Source: Bryoerythrophyllum caledonicum (taxonomy: Eukaryota > Streptophyta > Bryopsida > Pottiales > Pottiaceae). From it: a DNA stretch of 64,000 bases. Shown here one piece after another: positions 1 through 11,897 of this stretch. Location of the stretch: the NCBI GenBank assembly GCA_963971425.1, contig OZ020515.1, forward strand, positions 22,192,637-22,256,636, written 5' to 3'. Within the stretch, counting starts at the first letter, position 1; each line of letters begins with the position of its first letter. Under the pieces are notes generated by a model. It was not told the origin of the DNA. It did no database searches and saw nothing but the letters and a program-made list of their open reading frames with translations. The translations under genes were made by a program, and so were the position numbers.

Positions 1-306
1 AATGGTTTCCAACACAATGTACCATAAAAACTAGAAGATATGCTTAGTCAAAGTGAGCTGACTTTGTCGGGCAAGAGGGGAAAAAAACTACTTCTTGCAC
101 TTCAAAAACTATAATCTTCACATCCGTGCAGTGGATTGCAACTAAAATTTTACAGGAGTATTATACATGAGTCTAGTTTTAGATCTTACGGTTAAAAGTT
201 GAGAATTCTTCTAAAAAATGTGATTATTGCGGCTATGTTTGACTATAGCAGTTTTGGACTAGTTTTGGACTAGTTTTGGACAGAAATTGTCAAGGAACTT
301 TAGGGG

Positions 307-390
307 TTAATCAAACTATGGAGTAGGTGAGATTTGGTGCGTCCTTTGCCGAATGCCAATAAATGAGTGAGTAAAAAGAGAGAAGATATG
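307..390 (+). repeat. dispersed repeat, copy 1 (partner 5131-5216)
   Basis: This ~84 bp block recurs in the same orientation at 5131-5216 with scattered substitutions; both contain GTAGGTGAGATTTGGTG. Its left part (from about 296) also resembles the right end of the MITE-like element at 16973-17822, sharing AGGGGTTAAT and an ACTATGG motif. Sequence near 1130-1180 resembles the interior of that element near 17140. It is probably a relic of the same family. Confidence 0.6.
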
Positions 391-625
391 CCATGAATAA
401 CCAACTCATGGAGGTTTCCAATGTTGATCGGCCTTGTTTGACTTTTGAGGCAACGCCACAAATGAGAGCTCAATTGAGGTGGAGGAACCCAAAATTGCAC
501 ACTTTGTGGCCCAATGCCTATAATGACTGGAATTTTCAAATTTGAGTTATCGATTTTGGGTCGCTTTTTGCACCATTTCATGCATTTACCAATTTTATGC
601 ACCATTCCATGCATACTCTATTGAT

Positions 626-644
626 CGGAATTGGGTGCCTCTAC
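626..644 (+). repeat. 19-bp inverted repeat, left arm
   Basis: CGGAATTGGGTGCCTCTAC at 626-644 is the exact reverse complement of 4951-4969. The match does not extend clearly on either side. A perfect 19-mer pair is unlikely by chance in 64 kb, so this may mark the ends of an old 4.3 kb element or two copies of a short repeat. Confidence 0.55.
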
Positions 645-2490
645 CTTACTTCGGATATCATTAGATTGTTGTGTGTTTAATATTCTTGTGTCTACTTACA
701 TCGTCTACTCTAGGTATTGTTTCTACACTCATCCCTCCTACAACTTATACCTCTACTTCAACTAAATCCATAGGCTCTATAGTTTGGTATTTTGATTAAA
801 TCTATTAGTATTTTAACTTCTAAGTCCTTACCACCTTCGTCTACTCTTGTCATATTTTGCTATGGCTTATGGAAGGGGTGAGTGTGTATTTTGGTGTGCC
901 AAGATATGCACGACTTATAGGAGGGGGGTGATTGTAAATTTTGGTCTGTCGAAAGTCTGGTTGAATGTAAACGATGTAACTTTTGGGGAAGTGAAGATAC
1001 ACAATAGGACAAATTGCACCTTCTAAACTTCAAAATTTCTAGAATTAAGAGTTCAAAAGGAAGAACTTTGTTTTTAAATTTAATCATAAGATGTCGGAGT
1101 TACTGAAATAACATGCTCACAAAATTTTATAAACTTTGACCGCATGGATTGGAGGGTTACAATTTTTGGAGTGAAGAAGGTTCTTCTTGGCTTTGTTGAG
1201 AGGATTAGTAGACCCGACGTCATAAGGTATCAAATTTTTGTAGTACACAAGGTCCAAATGATAAGCCATCATATTAACTTGTTGTACACCAATTTTTAGG
1301 GGTTGACAAAGGATGTAGCATATTCAAAACAATTGTAGTGGTTCAAAACTTGCCTTTACCACATCTTGTAATAGGACAAATAAAATCCTAAGGTCTCTAG
1401 GTTATAGGTTGAAAAGTAGAAATTTTTGGTACCTTTGTCTAAGATCGTGTAAAAAAGTTTAACTTGTGTTCAAATTGAATTTTTATAAAAAAGACATAAT
1501 TTTTCTTGACAATTTTTCAAGAAAAAATACTTAGGGTCTATTTGCACTTAAAGGTACGTACTTGCCACTTGTGGTCCCTATCTTCATAAAATAGTGAAAC
1601 TCACAAATCTATTTACACTGGTTAACTGAGAGTTGGATTAAGTTGTTTCCATCCTTTGCTGTAAGGTGTGGTAGGAATGATCGCTTTTGCAGCTCGACCA
1701 CTATTTGCCCGCTCAATAGCTATTTTCATCTACTGAATAGATTTGAATTTTTGGGCAGATGGTGGCCTCAACGTAAAGTCTATAGGCCACACCTTAGACG
1801 TCTTGTCCTTCTCCCTACTCTGATCTTATTGCCATGTCTCCTCCATGCCCCAAACCCTAAATCTAACTAGAGCGAAAGTATGTGAAGGAGCTGAATCTAC
1901 AATGGGAGGTGCCATTGTTCAAGACAAGTCGAAGGGTAAGGAGGAGGCGTAGATTGTAGAGGAGGATGAGAGGTTAAAGTCAGAGCACAACGAGGAGGAG
2001 CAACTGTAGCTAGTGAGGAGTAGATTTCTTCAGCAATTTGGGTTAAGTTTTGGGGTGGAGATGCGGATCGTAACGGGGATGGCTAGGAGAGGTTTAGAAT
2101 GCATTTTTTTTTGTTGGAGCTAAATACTTGTGGAGGAGAAGAGATTTGAGTCTTGGAACTGACGATACAATGTGATTTGTGTAGGGTTTGGTCGAATTTG
2201 GTAACAGACAACACTAACGCCATCTTTGACGTGAAGTTGCGTGCGTTGCGACCGAACCACTATTAGAAAACCAGGGATAATCAACTACAACACAAATAAC
2301 GAGCCAAGAAACAATTACTCAACAATTACTCTAAAATTGCTAAGCTATCTGTTTCCGGCTGCAAAATTGCTCAAGTAATTATGCAATTATTGAATTTTTG
2401 CGGACAAGGGGGAGATGAAAGCCACATGATTTCCAATATGATTTGTATTGTCATCCCTAGGTTTTCATCCAAGTATTTTCTGGTAGTGCT

Positions 2491-2700
2491 GATGTAGCAA
2501 GTATGTTGGTGACGTGAATTGTGCCTTAGTAATCTTATAGTAATATATTCAAGAATAACTAATCAACAACTGTACAATATTTTTACATAATTGCTGATGT
2601 GGATGGCTACCTATTTACCTCTGGTGGTGGTGATGTGGCATGTACGTTGTGACGTGGATTGTACCTTAGTAATTCATCTGTAATACATTCAAGAATAACT
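2491..2700 (+). repeat. 70-bp direct duplication
   Basis: 2491-2560 and 2632-2700 are diverged direct copies. Both begin GATGT, share GACGTG and a CCTTAGTAAT core, and end AAGAATAACT. A shorter echo of the middle part lies near 2757-2780. Confidence 0.6.
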
Positions 2701-3260
2701 ACTATATAATAGTAAAATAACTTAGGCAATAATATTGTTTATGACTTAAAAATAACTTGTGGATTGTGCCTTAGTAAATTATTTGTACTAAATTGGACAG
2801 TGGACAGTGGATGAAATTAGAGTTGTGGATGAAAACTAGGTTAGAATTATGGCAGCTAGGGTTTTAAGGGGATGAGGGCAAACGCCCTTATTCGCTCAAT
2901 CTCTCTTGTTGTGGGGGGTGTGTGGAGTAAGACCTAGAAGGTGGAAGTGTAGAGTTGTTGGAGTGGCTAAATTGGTTGTTAAGAATAGGAGAATGCACAC
3001 CAAGTACTTTGTGAAGTTTTGTGAAGTAATGACACTCTTTTAAAACCCTAATGTGTTTGAAGGCAAAGGCGAGTGTATGGACACGAGATCTTGTTCTTAG
3101 AGGTGTGGTTTTGTGTAGGATACCTTTCGGATTCACTAGATTGGGTTACATTTCACTAGATTTGATCTAGATTTAGTCAATCTACCCACCTTGATCCATT
3201 TTTGAGCTTTTTTGAGGCCTCCATTTGAAGAGGAAGAACACAAAGGACAACTCAAATTTT

Positions 3261-3425
3261 GGTCCGGTGAGCGCTACTTCCATTAAATTCTATAAGTTAT
3301 ATTAGTTGTCATTTTGATCCGGTGAGCGCCACTTCCATTAAATTCTATAAGTTATATTAGTTGTCATTTTGATCCAGTGAGCGCCACTTCCATTAAATTC
3401 TGTAAGTTATATCAATTGTCATTTT
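3261..3425 (+). repeat. tandem repeat, 55 bp x 3
   Basis: Three nearly identical 55-bp units start at 3261, 3316 and 3371. Each contains TCCATTAAATTCT. Low divergence suggests recent amplification. Confidence 0.9.
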
Positions 3426-3426
3426 G

Positions 3427-3765
3427 TAGTTGTTTTTGACTAAATATATGGTTATTGTATAGTGATTATATAGTCATTTCACAGTGATACTTTTTCTTTG
3501 GTTTGTCATTCTGCAGTCATGTCAAAGTCATTCTATAGTTGTTTATGAGTAAATATATAGTTATTGTGTAGTAATTATTTAGTCATTCCAAAGTGATACA
3601 CTTCTGTTTTGTTGAGTCATTCTGTAGTTATATAAAAGTCATTTTGTAGTTGTTTTGAGTAAGTATAGTTATTGTGTAGTAATTATTTAGTCATTTCAAA
3701 GTGATACTTCTGCTTTAATCTATCATTCTGTAGTTGTGTCATAGTCATTGTATAGTTATAGTGTT
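3427..3765 (+). repeat. tandem repeat, about 110 bp x 3
   Basis: Units begin at TAGTTGTTTTTGAC-like sites near 3427, 3536 and 3647. Each carries an AATTATTTAGTCATT-like core and a GTGATAC motif. The array directly abuts the 55-bp array and is more diverged than it. Confidence 0.75.
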
Positions 3766-4950
3766 ATTAATATGCATGTGGATGGATTGTATATGTATTG
3801 TATATATGCATTGTATATGTCATTGTATAGTTATAGTGTTATTAATATAGTTATAGTAATGCATGTGGATGGATTGTTTAATTACGATTTGTGTATGGTG
3901 GTTCGTGAGATTCAGTAATACCATGTAGAAGATTTAATACCAAATGGGAGATTTAGAGATTTAGTGATATTTTAGAAAATCCAACCCCTGAAGGTCAACC
4001 ATGACTGAGATTTGGATTGTGATTAGGCATGTAATTTTTGGCATTAGTAATGATTTTGGTACTATGTTTTGGCTTGGACTGTGGAGCATTTTCTTGAACA
4101 TGACAATACATCACTATTTATTTACTAATGTACTTGTAAACTAAACACAATGCATGTGACTATGGATTTTTGGGCGCATGTTGTCTACGCAATCCCTATA
4201 TACAAGTAATAACTAATAAATTCACTTCAAAATAAATCCATGATCACTATATAATCACTAGAAGGTAATTATTTAATTATTAGATAATTACTCCATAATT
4301 ACTTATTTGAAAACTAATAATTGAGTCTAATTAAATAAAAAATAACTAGAGAATAACTTTTCATTAACTGTGTAATATATGAACAATCACTAGAAAATAA
4401 CTCTGGAATAAATATGAAACAACTTTAGAACAATTATATAGTAAGAAGAGAATAATTGTGACGTAACTTTACAAGTGCATGTAATCTCTAATAAGAAAAT
4501 ACATACTACACAAATAGGTTATAAATGACTATGGTTACACTGCAAAATAACTACAAAATGACTATATAGTGTGCTTATAGATTGCATCCAATTAAAACGC
4601 CTCCACGTAATAGTAAGTGGTTCCTAGAAGAAGTAACACGTAAGCTGCCACATATGATTACACATCATCAAGGAAAATAAGTCATCATCCACGTCAATGG
4701 CCACCTCAAATTCTACCTCATCGCGAAATCCACATCAATATCCACCACAAATTCTACGTAACACTCAAATCTATGTCATCACCTACCTCATCATTTTTCC
4801 ATGATGATGTTCCATGTTAGCAAATGGATGAGAAATCCATGTGACAAAAAAGAATAACTACAAAAGTTAATAACTCATAATATTAATTGTGCCCGTTTCC
4901 AAAATTTATGTAGTTGTTCCTTTGGTTTTGCCTTTTTGTTTAGTTATAAA

Positions 4951-4969
4951 GTAGAGGCACCCAATTCCG
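4951..4969 (-). repeat. 19-bp inverted repeat, right arm
   Basis: Exact reverse complement of 626-644. No target-site duplication is evident outside the two arms. Confidence 0.55.
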
Positions 4970-5130
4970 ACCACTTGACCCAGTTCGGGACTTAAATGAC
5001 ATTGTATGTCAAAAACATTTATGTAGAAAGATGCAGAATTAGGAATGAAACTCAACAAATATTTTTTCAAACTTAATCACAAAGATTTGGAATTGATATA
5101 GAATTTACAAGCCAAAAACCACTGGAGCCC

Positions 5131-5216
5131 ATAATCAAACTCTAGAGTAGGTGAGATTTGGTGCCCTCCTTCACCCAATGCCAATAAGTGAGTGTGAGTA
5201 CAAGAGAGAAGACATG
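5131..5216 (+). repeat. dispersed repeat, copy 2 (partner 307-390)
   Basis: Second copy of the block at 307-390, same orientation, about 4.8 kb away. The pair brackets the gene-free DNA between them, including the 19-bp inverted repeat. Confidence 0.6.
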
Positions 5217-5885
5217 AAATAGGACGGGGGAAAAGGACGGGGGAGGACTCTGCCAAAACCTACTCAAAGACATTTGGCTCCTTGTCTTCATAGTCGAAGT
5301 CAACGTCCTCCAAGACCTGGAACTCCAACATAACTAAGTTTAAGAAGAATAGCGCCGGTCCCCGGAGGGAGCTAGGCATGAATGAAGTGTCTGTTCATTC
5401 CACTCCTAAGACCTTGCCCACCCTAAGTTCAAGACAACTATATCAAAGACGTTGGCCTCATTCTACTCTCCAAGCAACACCATGAATTTCTCGGAAACAA
5501 AAAAATTGGAGGGGGAATGGGAATTCCAGCTCCAAAATGACGGACTTTAGCACCGAGTCCTTGTCGGGGGAGAATTGTTGTGGACATGCATTTTTTTGTT
5601 TTTTTTTTAAATTTGCATGCAAAACACTATGCTCAGACTATCACTAGGCGGGTTTGTTTTTTTTGTTTTTTTGTTTTTTTTTCAAATTTCTTTTAGTAAT
5701 TCATTGAATACAATATCGTAGATGGGGATTTGGGCCTCAAGGACGTCGCTTGATTTGAACTGAAACGTTACTTGTACGAGGAGGTGGACGTGGAGGAATG
5801 AGTAGCAATGATGTTGTAGAAGTATTAGTTTTTGATGACTATGTTCGAATAGAGCTCTTCGTGCAGGCTCTCGATCAGGGTTGTC

Positions 5886-6155
5886 TACATAGACGGACAG
5901 GGGCCAAAAGACAGCAGACAGACGGACAGTCGGACAGACGGACATGACGAACATCACCCTTACCGGACAGATGCCTAGAATATTCTAGAAAATATCCTCC
6001 AAATCTATAGGAATATTCCAAAATATTCTGTAATATTCTAGAATATTCTGGAATATTTTCTATTGGACGGACAACTAGAATATTCTGGAATATTTCTATC
6101 GGACAGATAGCCGGACAGACGGACACTATCGGACGGACGGACGCCGGAACAACCA
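5886..6155 (+). repeat. GGAC/GACA arrays flanking GAATATTC array
   Basis: A GGACAGACGGACA-type tetranucleotide array (about 5886-5945) is followed by repeated GAATATTCTAGAATATTCTG-like units (about 5977-6095). A second GGAC array follows (about 6100-6150). The centre matches the nGAAnnTTCn heat-shock-element consensus many times, but so would any AATATTC microsatellite. No gene start lies near it. Confidence 0.75.
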
Positions 6156-6618
6156 TGCTCTCGATTTGCAGAATAAGAGATGGTTTGATGTGGTTCGTTA
6201 ACCTCTAAGTTGATGCCATATTGTTCACAAATACTAGTATATTTGTTCATGTTCAGAGTTAGAGATCATAATTTGTCTTACGAACATCGTTACTATTGTA
6301 CTTGTGGTTGATAATAAGTGCCTCATGTTGAATTGCATTAGGAAAAAGTGAGCATGTGAGTATGTGGTTAAAGTAGCATTGATGAAGGATGTAGATGAAA
6401 AAACTTAATTCATTTTGCTTTTCTACTCTTCGCAATAAACTGAAGAATTGAGCAGTTTTGAGGTGGTTTTGGTGAAACATGGTCATGGTACAAAATGTAA
6501 TTCTCTTGAAAATACTTTTGGGCACTACAATAAAATTGATGATTAGTGCAGTGGGTATAAATAGTGTACTTACCCTACTACATTATTTGTCAATTCACAA
6601 TCAATTGGTGTTAGTTTA

Positions 6619-6863
6619 TGTTAAGATACATCGGGTGATACGCCCATTAGTCAACTCCAGGGTTTACAATTAGGTGAACTACCGTATCAACCGTATCTGT
6701 ACTACTTGATCCTGACATTAACACTAACCTATCTACAGTTAAAGGTTAGTGGCGGCTCCACCCCGGAGTACGGACTCCTGCCCTTTAACGAGCACGAGCA
6801 CGAGCACTCCTCTAACTATATCTGAACCCCTCTTGACAAGGGCCCTAGTTCATTCCCTCAACA
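6619..6863 (+). repeat. copia-1 5' LTR (rearranged)
   Basis: The first ~80 bp align with the 3' LTR (TGTTAAGATACATCG, CTCCAGGGTTTAC, CCGTATCAACCGTATC). After that the two ends differ. The right limit is guessed from an ...AACA end followed by CGTTATCAACACC, a possible tRNA primer-binding site. The mismatch between LTRs means one end has been deleted or replaced. Confidence 0.5.
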
Positions 6864-7365
6864 CGTTATCAACACCAATCTCATTGCAACTGATTTTTTT
6901 TTAACCTACTCCACGTCTGACCTTCGATAGTCAGACACATGCATTTTTTTTTTCAATCTATATGATCTCTGATTTCACTACCACACGGTTCTATTCTTGA
7001 TGCATTCACGGCTCATGCTCATAGCTTTTGACAGTAGGACACTGTTCAATCACATGACCATGTCAACTCACTGTAGAACATAGACAGAGATGCACACACA
7101 AGGAGATACGGAGAGAGTAGTTATGGTCACACATGGGCGCACACGAGAGTCGCGCACACAACCATTGCTATTCGACCCACTCAAACCTGATAGATCGAGC
7201 TATCTCGAGTAGCACAATGACGTTAAAGCATACATGTCTACGGAGGAACTGGACAGAGCTCTTGACCCCGTCGCCGCGGTCGACCTTCTCACACCTTATC
7301 ACTAGGAGGCGGTATTAATCCTCCGCCGACACCTTGACCTATCACTACGACAATAGTACATCCAA

Positions 7366-7728
7366 GTGGACGAGCCGGCAGACCTGTGGGGCCAACTTCG
7401 AGCGCGCTTCCACCACGAAGCCACCATCTTTCTCCCACAGGCTCGGAGGGACTGGATAAACTTAAGAGTGCTGGATCACCCAGACATTTTGTCGTTCAAC
7501 GCCGAGCTTCACCGAATCACCGCACGACTCAAGCTCTTCAACGACAGGGTCACCGATGCCGAACTGATCGATAAGACCCTCTCAACTTTTCCTCCTGCTT
7601 GCGCTATTCTTGCACAGCAATATAGAAATATGAGATTTGAGACACACTCACAACTAATGTCGTACCTACTCTTAGCCGAGAAGCAGCAGCAGCTGCTACG
7701 AAAGAACGCGGAATCCAGGCCACCATAG
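7366..7728 (+). pseudogene. copia-1 Gag (UBN2-type) fragment
   Basis: About 120 residues resemble the copia gag polypeptide (UBN2 family): a helical region with SFNAELHRI, a PPACAILAQQ segment where the family has its conserved hydrophobic stretch, and a C-terminal glutamine-rich helix. The apparent first codon is GTG, with a TAG four codons upstream. It is a fragment of a longer frame rather than an intact gene. The capsid protein would package element RNA in the cytoplasm. Confidence 0.8.
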
Positions 7729-7794
7729 GAGACGCATGCGACAGAAGCACCACGATCAGGCAAACACGATGATGCCGACTCACCAAGTGCGACC

Positions 7795-8220
7795 TTGGAT
7801 AAGGCGCAACCGCGCGAAGCACACTACGCGGAGGCGTCCAAACGACGACAAAAGAGAGACAGAAGTAAGCCCTCTCTTCATCTTCAAAGGAGCACTCAGA
7901 AACCTAAATCAGATAAGTCCAACTCATCTAATAAGAAGAGCGTAAAAGGATCATGTCATAAATGTGGACGTGAGGGCCACTACGCAAAGGAATGTAGGAC
8001 CCCTACATACTTCGTAGAGTTGTATAAAGAACTTCAGAAGTTAAAGGGCGAGAAGAGGGAAACGCACACCCTCGATGCTCCGTCTTTCACAAAATTAGAT
8101 CCGGAGAATTACATGACTGTAAATGAGCGGCAGACAACCAAGGTTAAAATCGCCTTGTTTGACAACGTCTCAACCCACATGATTCTTCAGGATCCGAATT
8201 TCTTTGAGTTTAAAACTTAG
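7795..8220 (+). pseudogene. copia-1 zinc knuckle and protease fragment
   Basis: A CCHC knuckle CHKCGREGHYAKEC (near 7951-7995) identifies the nucleocapsid. Further on, LFDNVSTHMILQD occupies the place of the copia aspartic protease active site, with the usual Ser of D-S-G replaced by Asn and the Gly by Val. The frame differs from that of the gag fragment, so at least one frameshift separates them. It ends at a TAG. Confidence 0.82.
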
Positions 8221-8527
8221 AATGAACCCTAGCAATCATGTGACATAGTCACCATTGCTGGAAGTTGAAACTTTCGGTTTCGAGAGGGCCAGGCAACAAT
8301 AATATTGCCCGGAGGATTCCCCCTCAAGTGTGAAAGGGCTATGTACGCCCCTAGTGCCCCCTGTAGCCTGATTAGCTACAGGGATATAAGAGCAAATGAC
8401 ATCCACATCTCCACCGCGGTGGGGAAAGATGAAGAGACGTTAGAACTCCAGCAAGGGCTGAAGATCCTTGTCACCGCTCACGCGGGAGTCAACGGTCTCT
8501 ATGAACTCCAAATAATGGGGAATAGCT

Positions 8528-9180
8528 ATGTCTCAAAACGAGATGATAATGAACGAGGCAGACCCGCCCGAGCACACCAGCTTACGGCAAGGGACTGCAA
8601 CCTTGGAACAAAAAGGAACATCGTTCTTCACAGCATTGCTCAAGGCAGACCTATGGCATAGACACCTGGGCCATCCAGGAACCACGATATTTAGACGGAT
8701 GCTGCCAACGCTAATGAGACACATGTCTACGAGCGAGGCAGAGAAGGTTGCCTAATGCCCCGCCTGTATTAAGAGGAAGCTGATCAGGCACCCCTCCCGA
8801 TGGAAGCTTCCAACAAAGCTCCCGGCAGCACTCTACAGACTCCAAGGAGAGGTGTGCGGCCGAATCAACCCGCCATCAGGTAAGTTTTAGTACTTTCTAG
8901 TCTTGGTCGCTGCTTCAGGGAGGCACGCGGAAGTATCCCTATTAACCACGAGGAACATGGTGTTCCCGAAACTCCTAGCTATGGTCCTCAAATTTAGAAA
9001 TCATTTCCCTGATTTTCCCATTCGTTTCTTGAGAATGGATAATGCGCAAGAGTTTAGATCTCATGCATTTGAGAACTACTGCATAGCCTTAAGAATCGAA
9101 CTAATGTATTTAGTTCCCTACGAGCATTCTTAGAATGGGTTAGCCAAGGCCTATATAAAGAGAATCCAATTAGTTACAAG
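8528..9180 (+). pseudogene. copia-1 integrase region, broken
   Basis: 8528-8755 contains LWHRHLGHPG, the signature of the GAG_pre-integrase zinc-binding segment. 8903-9133 carries part of the catalytic core (FLRMDNAQEF, the region of the second aspartate). A TAG follows at 9131-9133, after which NGLAKAYIKRIQ continues in frame, so the codon before NG was probably CAG. No intact DDE triad can be assembled. Confidence 0.8.
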
Positions 9181-9879
9181 ACCTCATCCTACAATCTAAG
9201 CTACCATCCACCATGTGGGGACCAGCTGTACTACATGCAACTATGCTCCTAAGGCTACGCCTTACACTATTAAATAGTCAATCACCACTAAATCTGATGT
9301 CGGGTAGAACCCCAAACATTGCCCATCCGCGCGCATTTGGCAGCCAAGTATGGATTTTTGTTCCAGAACCACAGTAGAAAACAATATGTGCCCATAGGAA
9401 ACAAGCCATATACCTAGGCTACGACTCTCCTAGCATCATCAGATATGTATTTCCGGACTCGGAAGAGACACACAAGGCTCGCTTTGAGAACTACAGGTTC
9501 ATAGAAACCATTCTCCCCCATGCAGTTAAGTCACACCAGTCCACCAAACTAAACTTCAAAGCCGCGGAAACTTTCACGATGAACCCAGACCCGAGAACAA
9601 CCCTAGCTGACACTGAAGTCAAGAAAATTCTAGACACGTGAGTCCTGGCCGATAAAATCCGAGACGGCCAAAGTACAGGCCCAAGATCATTAGAAATCCC
9701 CTACCCGGAACATGAAACCAACTAGTTCCATCTCCAACGAAAAAAAAGAAGTCGTAGGCTACACCCTCAACCCCAAAACTGAGTCGCACTAACCAACGAC
9801 ACTACACACTGACTGTATAAATAGAGAGTTCACATCAGAGATCCTACCCGATGAGCTAGAAACTCCAGGAGGAGCACTA

Positions 9880-11111
9880 GTGGCCATGTTCATTTCACAG
9901 CTAGCAAGCTTGAAACATGAACCAGTCATCTTGGAGCAGGCGAAGGCCAGCTCTGAATGGCCTCAATGGAAGGCAGCCGTCTACGCCGAATATGCGTCGC
10001 TGAGAAAGCGCGGAGCATTTGGACCCTTGATCACAAATCCCCCTACAAAACCTATCGGCCACAAGCTGATTTTTACTCGTAAGAGAAACGAGCACGAGGC
10101 GGTCGTCAGATTTAAAGTAAGGTTAGTCGCCCAAGGGTTCACGCTGAGACCCACGATCGATTTCAAGCAAACATTCTCTCCAGTGATGGAGAGCACCTCG
10201 TTCAATTACATATTAAGCCTAGTTATCCAGATGACACTGGAGACCCAACTACTTGACATAGTAACGGCGTACCTTTACGGGAGTTTGGACACCGACATAC
10301 ATATCCGGCCGCCACTGGATTTTTTCAACGAGAGCATACTCGCCGAACAAGGCAAGCACTCGGGGTTGAAGCTACACAAGGCCTTGTATGGCTTGAAACA
10401 AGCTGGGCATATGTGGTACCACCATCTTCGCACCTTCTTGCTTTCTCATGGCTTCACGAATCATCCAGCCCTTCCATGTGTGTTTGTTCTACGTGATAGC
10501 TCCGATTTTATCATACAAAGCTAGTATGATAAAATCAAAGCTATCACATAGAACAAACACATATGGATAACTCCGGTTTTATCATACTAGCTGTGTATGT
10601 GGATGATTTAAACCTAGTTGGTACGAAAAAACTTTGCTCTCACGTGGAGACTATACTAATATCTACATTCAAGATGAAACTACTCGGTAGAATCACTTTC
10701 TGTATTGGACCACAGATTCGTCACCTCCCAGATGGGAGTATTCTACTTCATCGGGAAGCCTATGTGAAGAAGCTTCTCCGGAGCTTTAACATGGATCAGG
10801 CCCATCCGCTGGCAACACCAATGATGGGCCGAAGTAAAACAAGCAAAGATCCCTACAGGCCATGCGAGGAGAGCAAAGAAGAAGTCGATTGGTCACGATA
10901 CCTGATGGCTCTCCGCGCTCGACTTTACCTCGCAACTCACACCAAGCCAGACATATCTTTTGCCACTAGCGTATTGGCAAGACACAGCCAGAAACCGGCA
11001 GCTCGGCATTGGAACGAAGTCAAGCACCTCCTACGCTACCTTCGGAGCACCGAAAACATGTCTGGTTTGTCTTCAAGAAAGACAAATCAGCCGAGATCAT
11101 TAGATACATAG
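9880..11111 (+). pseudogene. copia-1 reverse transcriptase, split by a palindrome
   Basis: 9880-10524 is the N-terminal part of an RVT_2 reverse transcriptase (VRLVAQGF, TFSPV, ALYGLKQAG). 10563-11111 continues with the catalytic AVYVDDLNLVG and later TKPDISFATSVLA. The two halves are separated by a 91-bp inverted duplication (10475-10565) that introduces the TAG at 10522-10524. Catalytic residues are retained on both sides, so the palindrome is the main lesion here. Confidence 0.9.
10475..10565 (+). repeat. palindromic duplication inside RT
   Basis: Arms 10475-10516 and 10524-10565 are reverse complements over 42 positions with about four mismatches and a 7-base spacer. The inner end is followed by a second copy of GATAACTCCGGTTTTATCA, matching the left arm. 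The structure looks like a template-switch event during reverse transcription or repair. Confidence 0.85.
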
Positions 11112-11166
11112 ACTTCGGGTTCAAAACAGACGACTATCAGGGTAGTCGCAAATAGGCTACATCTTC

Positions 11167-11480
11167 ATGAAGAACGGAGCACCAATCTCGTGGAAGTCAG
11201 TTAAGCAGACAATAATGGCAACGTCAACAAACCACGCGGAGCTCCTTGCATTTCACGAGGCCATGCGTGAGGTTGTGTGGTTACGGACCATGCATCCAAC
11301 CATAGCTCATCAATGCGGCCTGAACTCGGAGAAGAAACCAACAGTTATCTTCGAGGATAATGCCACCTCCGGCTTCATCAAAGTCAACGGAATCAAACAT
11401 ATCAGTCCTCACATCTTCGCATCTTCGGCTTCACACAGGATCTCACCGAATCAAGACAGATTGAAGGAAGATAGAGTCTA
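11167..11480 (+). pseudogene. copia-1 RNase H fragment
   Basis: The frame contains ISWKSVKQTIMATST, then NHAELLAFHEA and VIFEDNATSGFI, the usual copia RNase H landmarks (the serine run, catalytic Glu and catalytic Asp). It continues to 11667 but loses similarity after about 11430. It lies directly upstream of the polypurine tract and 3' LTR. Confidence 0.8.
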
Positions 11481-11684
11481 CTCGAAACATAGCAGACATG
11501 CTTACCTAGGCTCTACCTGCATACAAACACCGAAAGCTAATACGCGACACAGGCATGAGGACTATTTAGGAACTCCTAGGTACTTAAAAGGGTTACACTC
11601 TTCTCTTTTACTCGTTTCTTTTTCCCTTATCAGGGTTTTTCCCTTACAAAAGTTTTTAATGCGATAACCTAAATGGTTTAGGAG

Positions 11685-11897
11685 TGTTAAGATACATCGA
11701 GTAATACACCCATTAGTTAGCTCCAGGGTTTACTGTTAGGTAAATACCGTATCAACCGTATCAACCGTATCAACTGTATCAAATGATGTAGGAGGCATTT
11801 AGTGTACACTAAACGGCTTGTATGCATTATAAATATTACCCTCTACATCACTTGTATATTTTCAGTTCAATATTCGGAATACATGGAATTTGGAACA
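11685..11897 (+). repeat. copia-1 3' LTR
   Basis: It starts TGTTAAGATACATCG and may end ...GGAACA at 11897, giving TGTT...AACA ends. CCGTATCAA is tandemly repeated near 11745-11785. The right limit is inferred from the terminal bases only. Confidence 0.6.

Larger units (their letters stand above)
1..6618. other. gene-free AT-rich repeat region
   Basis: I find no credible gene in this stretch. Open frames are short, on both strands, and without recognisable motifs. It is AT-rich and carries the repeats listed separately (307-390 with 5131-5216, 626-644 with 4951-4969, 2491-2700, 3261-3765, 5886-6155), an 11-bp tandem TAGTTTTGGAC motif near 249-281, and poly-T runs near 5589-5690. It is probably layered transposon debris. 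Confidence 0.6.
6619..11897 (+). mobile_element. Ty1/copia LTR retrotransposon, decayed
   Basis: The copia order gag, zinc knuckle, protease, integrase, reverse transcriptase, RNase H runs left to right on the + strand. It is bounded by TGTTAAGATACATCG at 6619 and again at 11685. A polypurine stretch (GGTTTAGGAG) directly precedes the right LTR, as expected. The coding region is broken by stops and frameshifts throughout, so this copy cannot make its own proteins. I see no convincing target-site duplication, so the outer limits are approximate. Confidence 0.92.

Noticed and set aside
5977..6095. Functional heat-shock promoter
   Set aside because: The consensus matches arise from a simple AATATTC repeat and no gene start is nearby; kept only as a low-interest finding.
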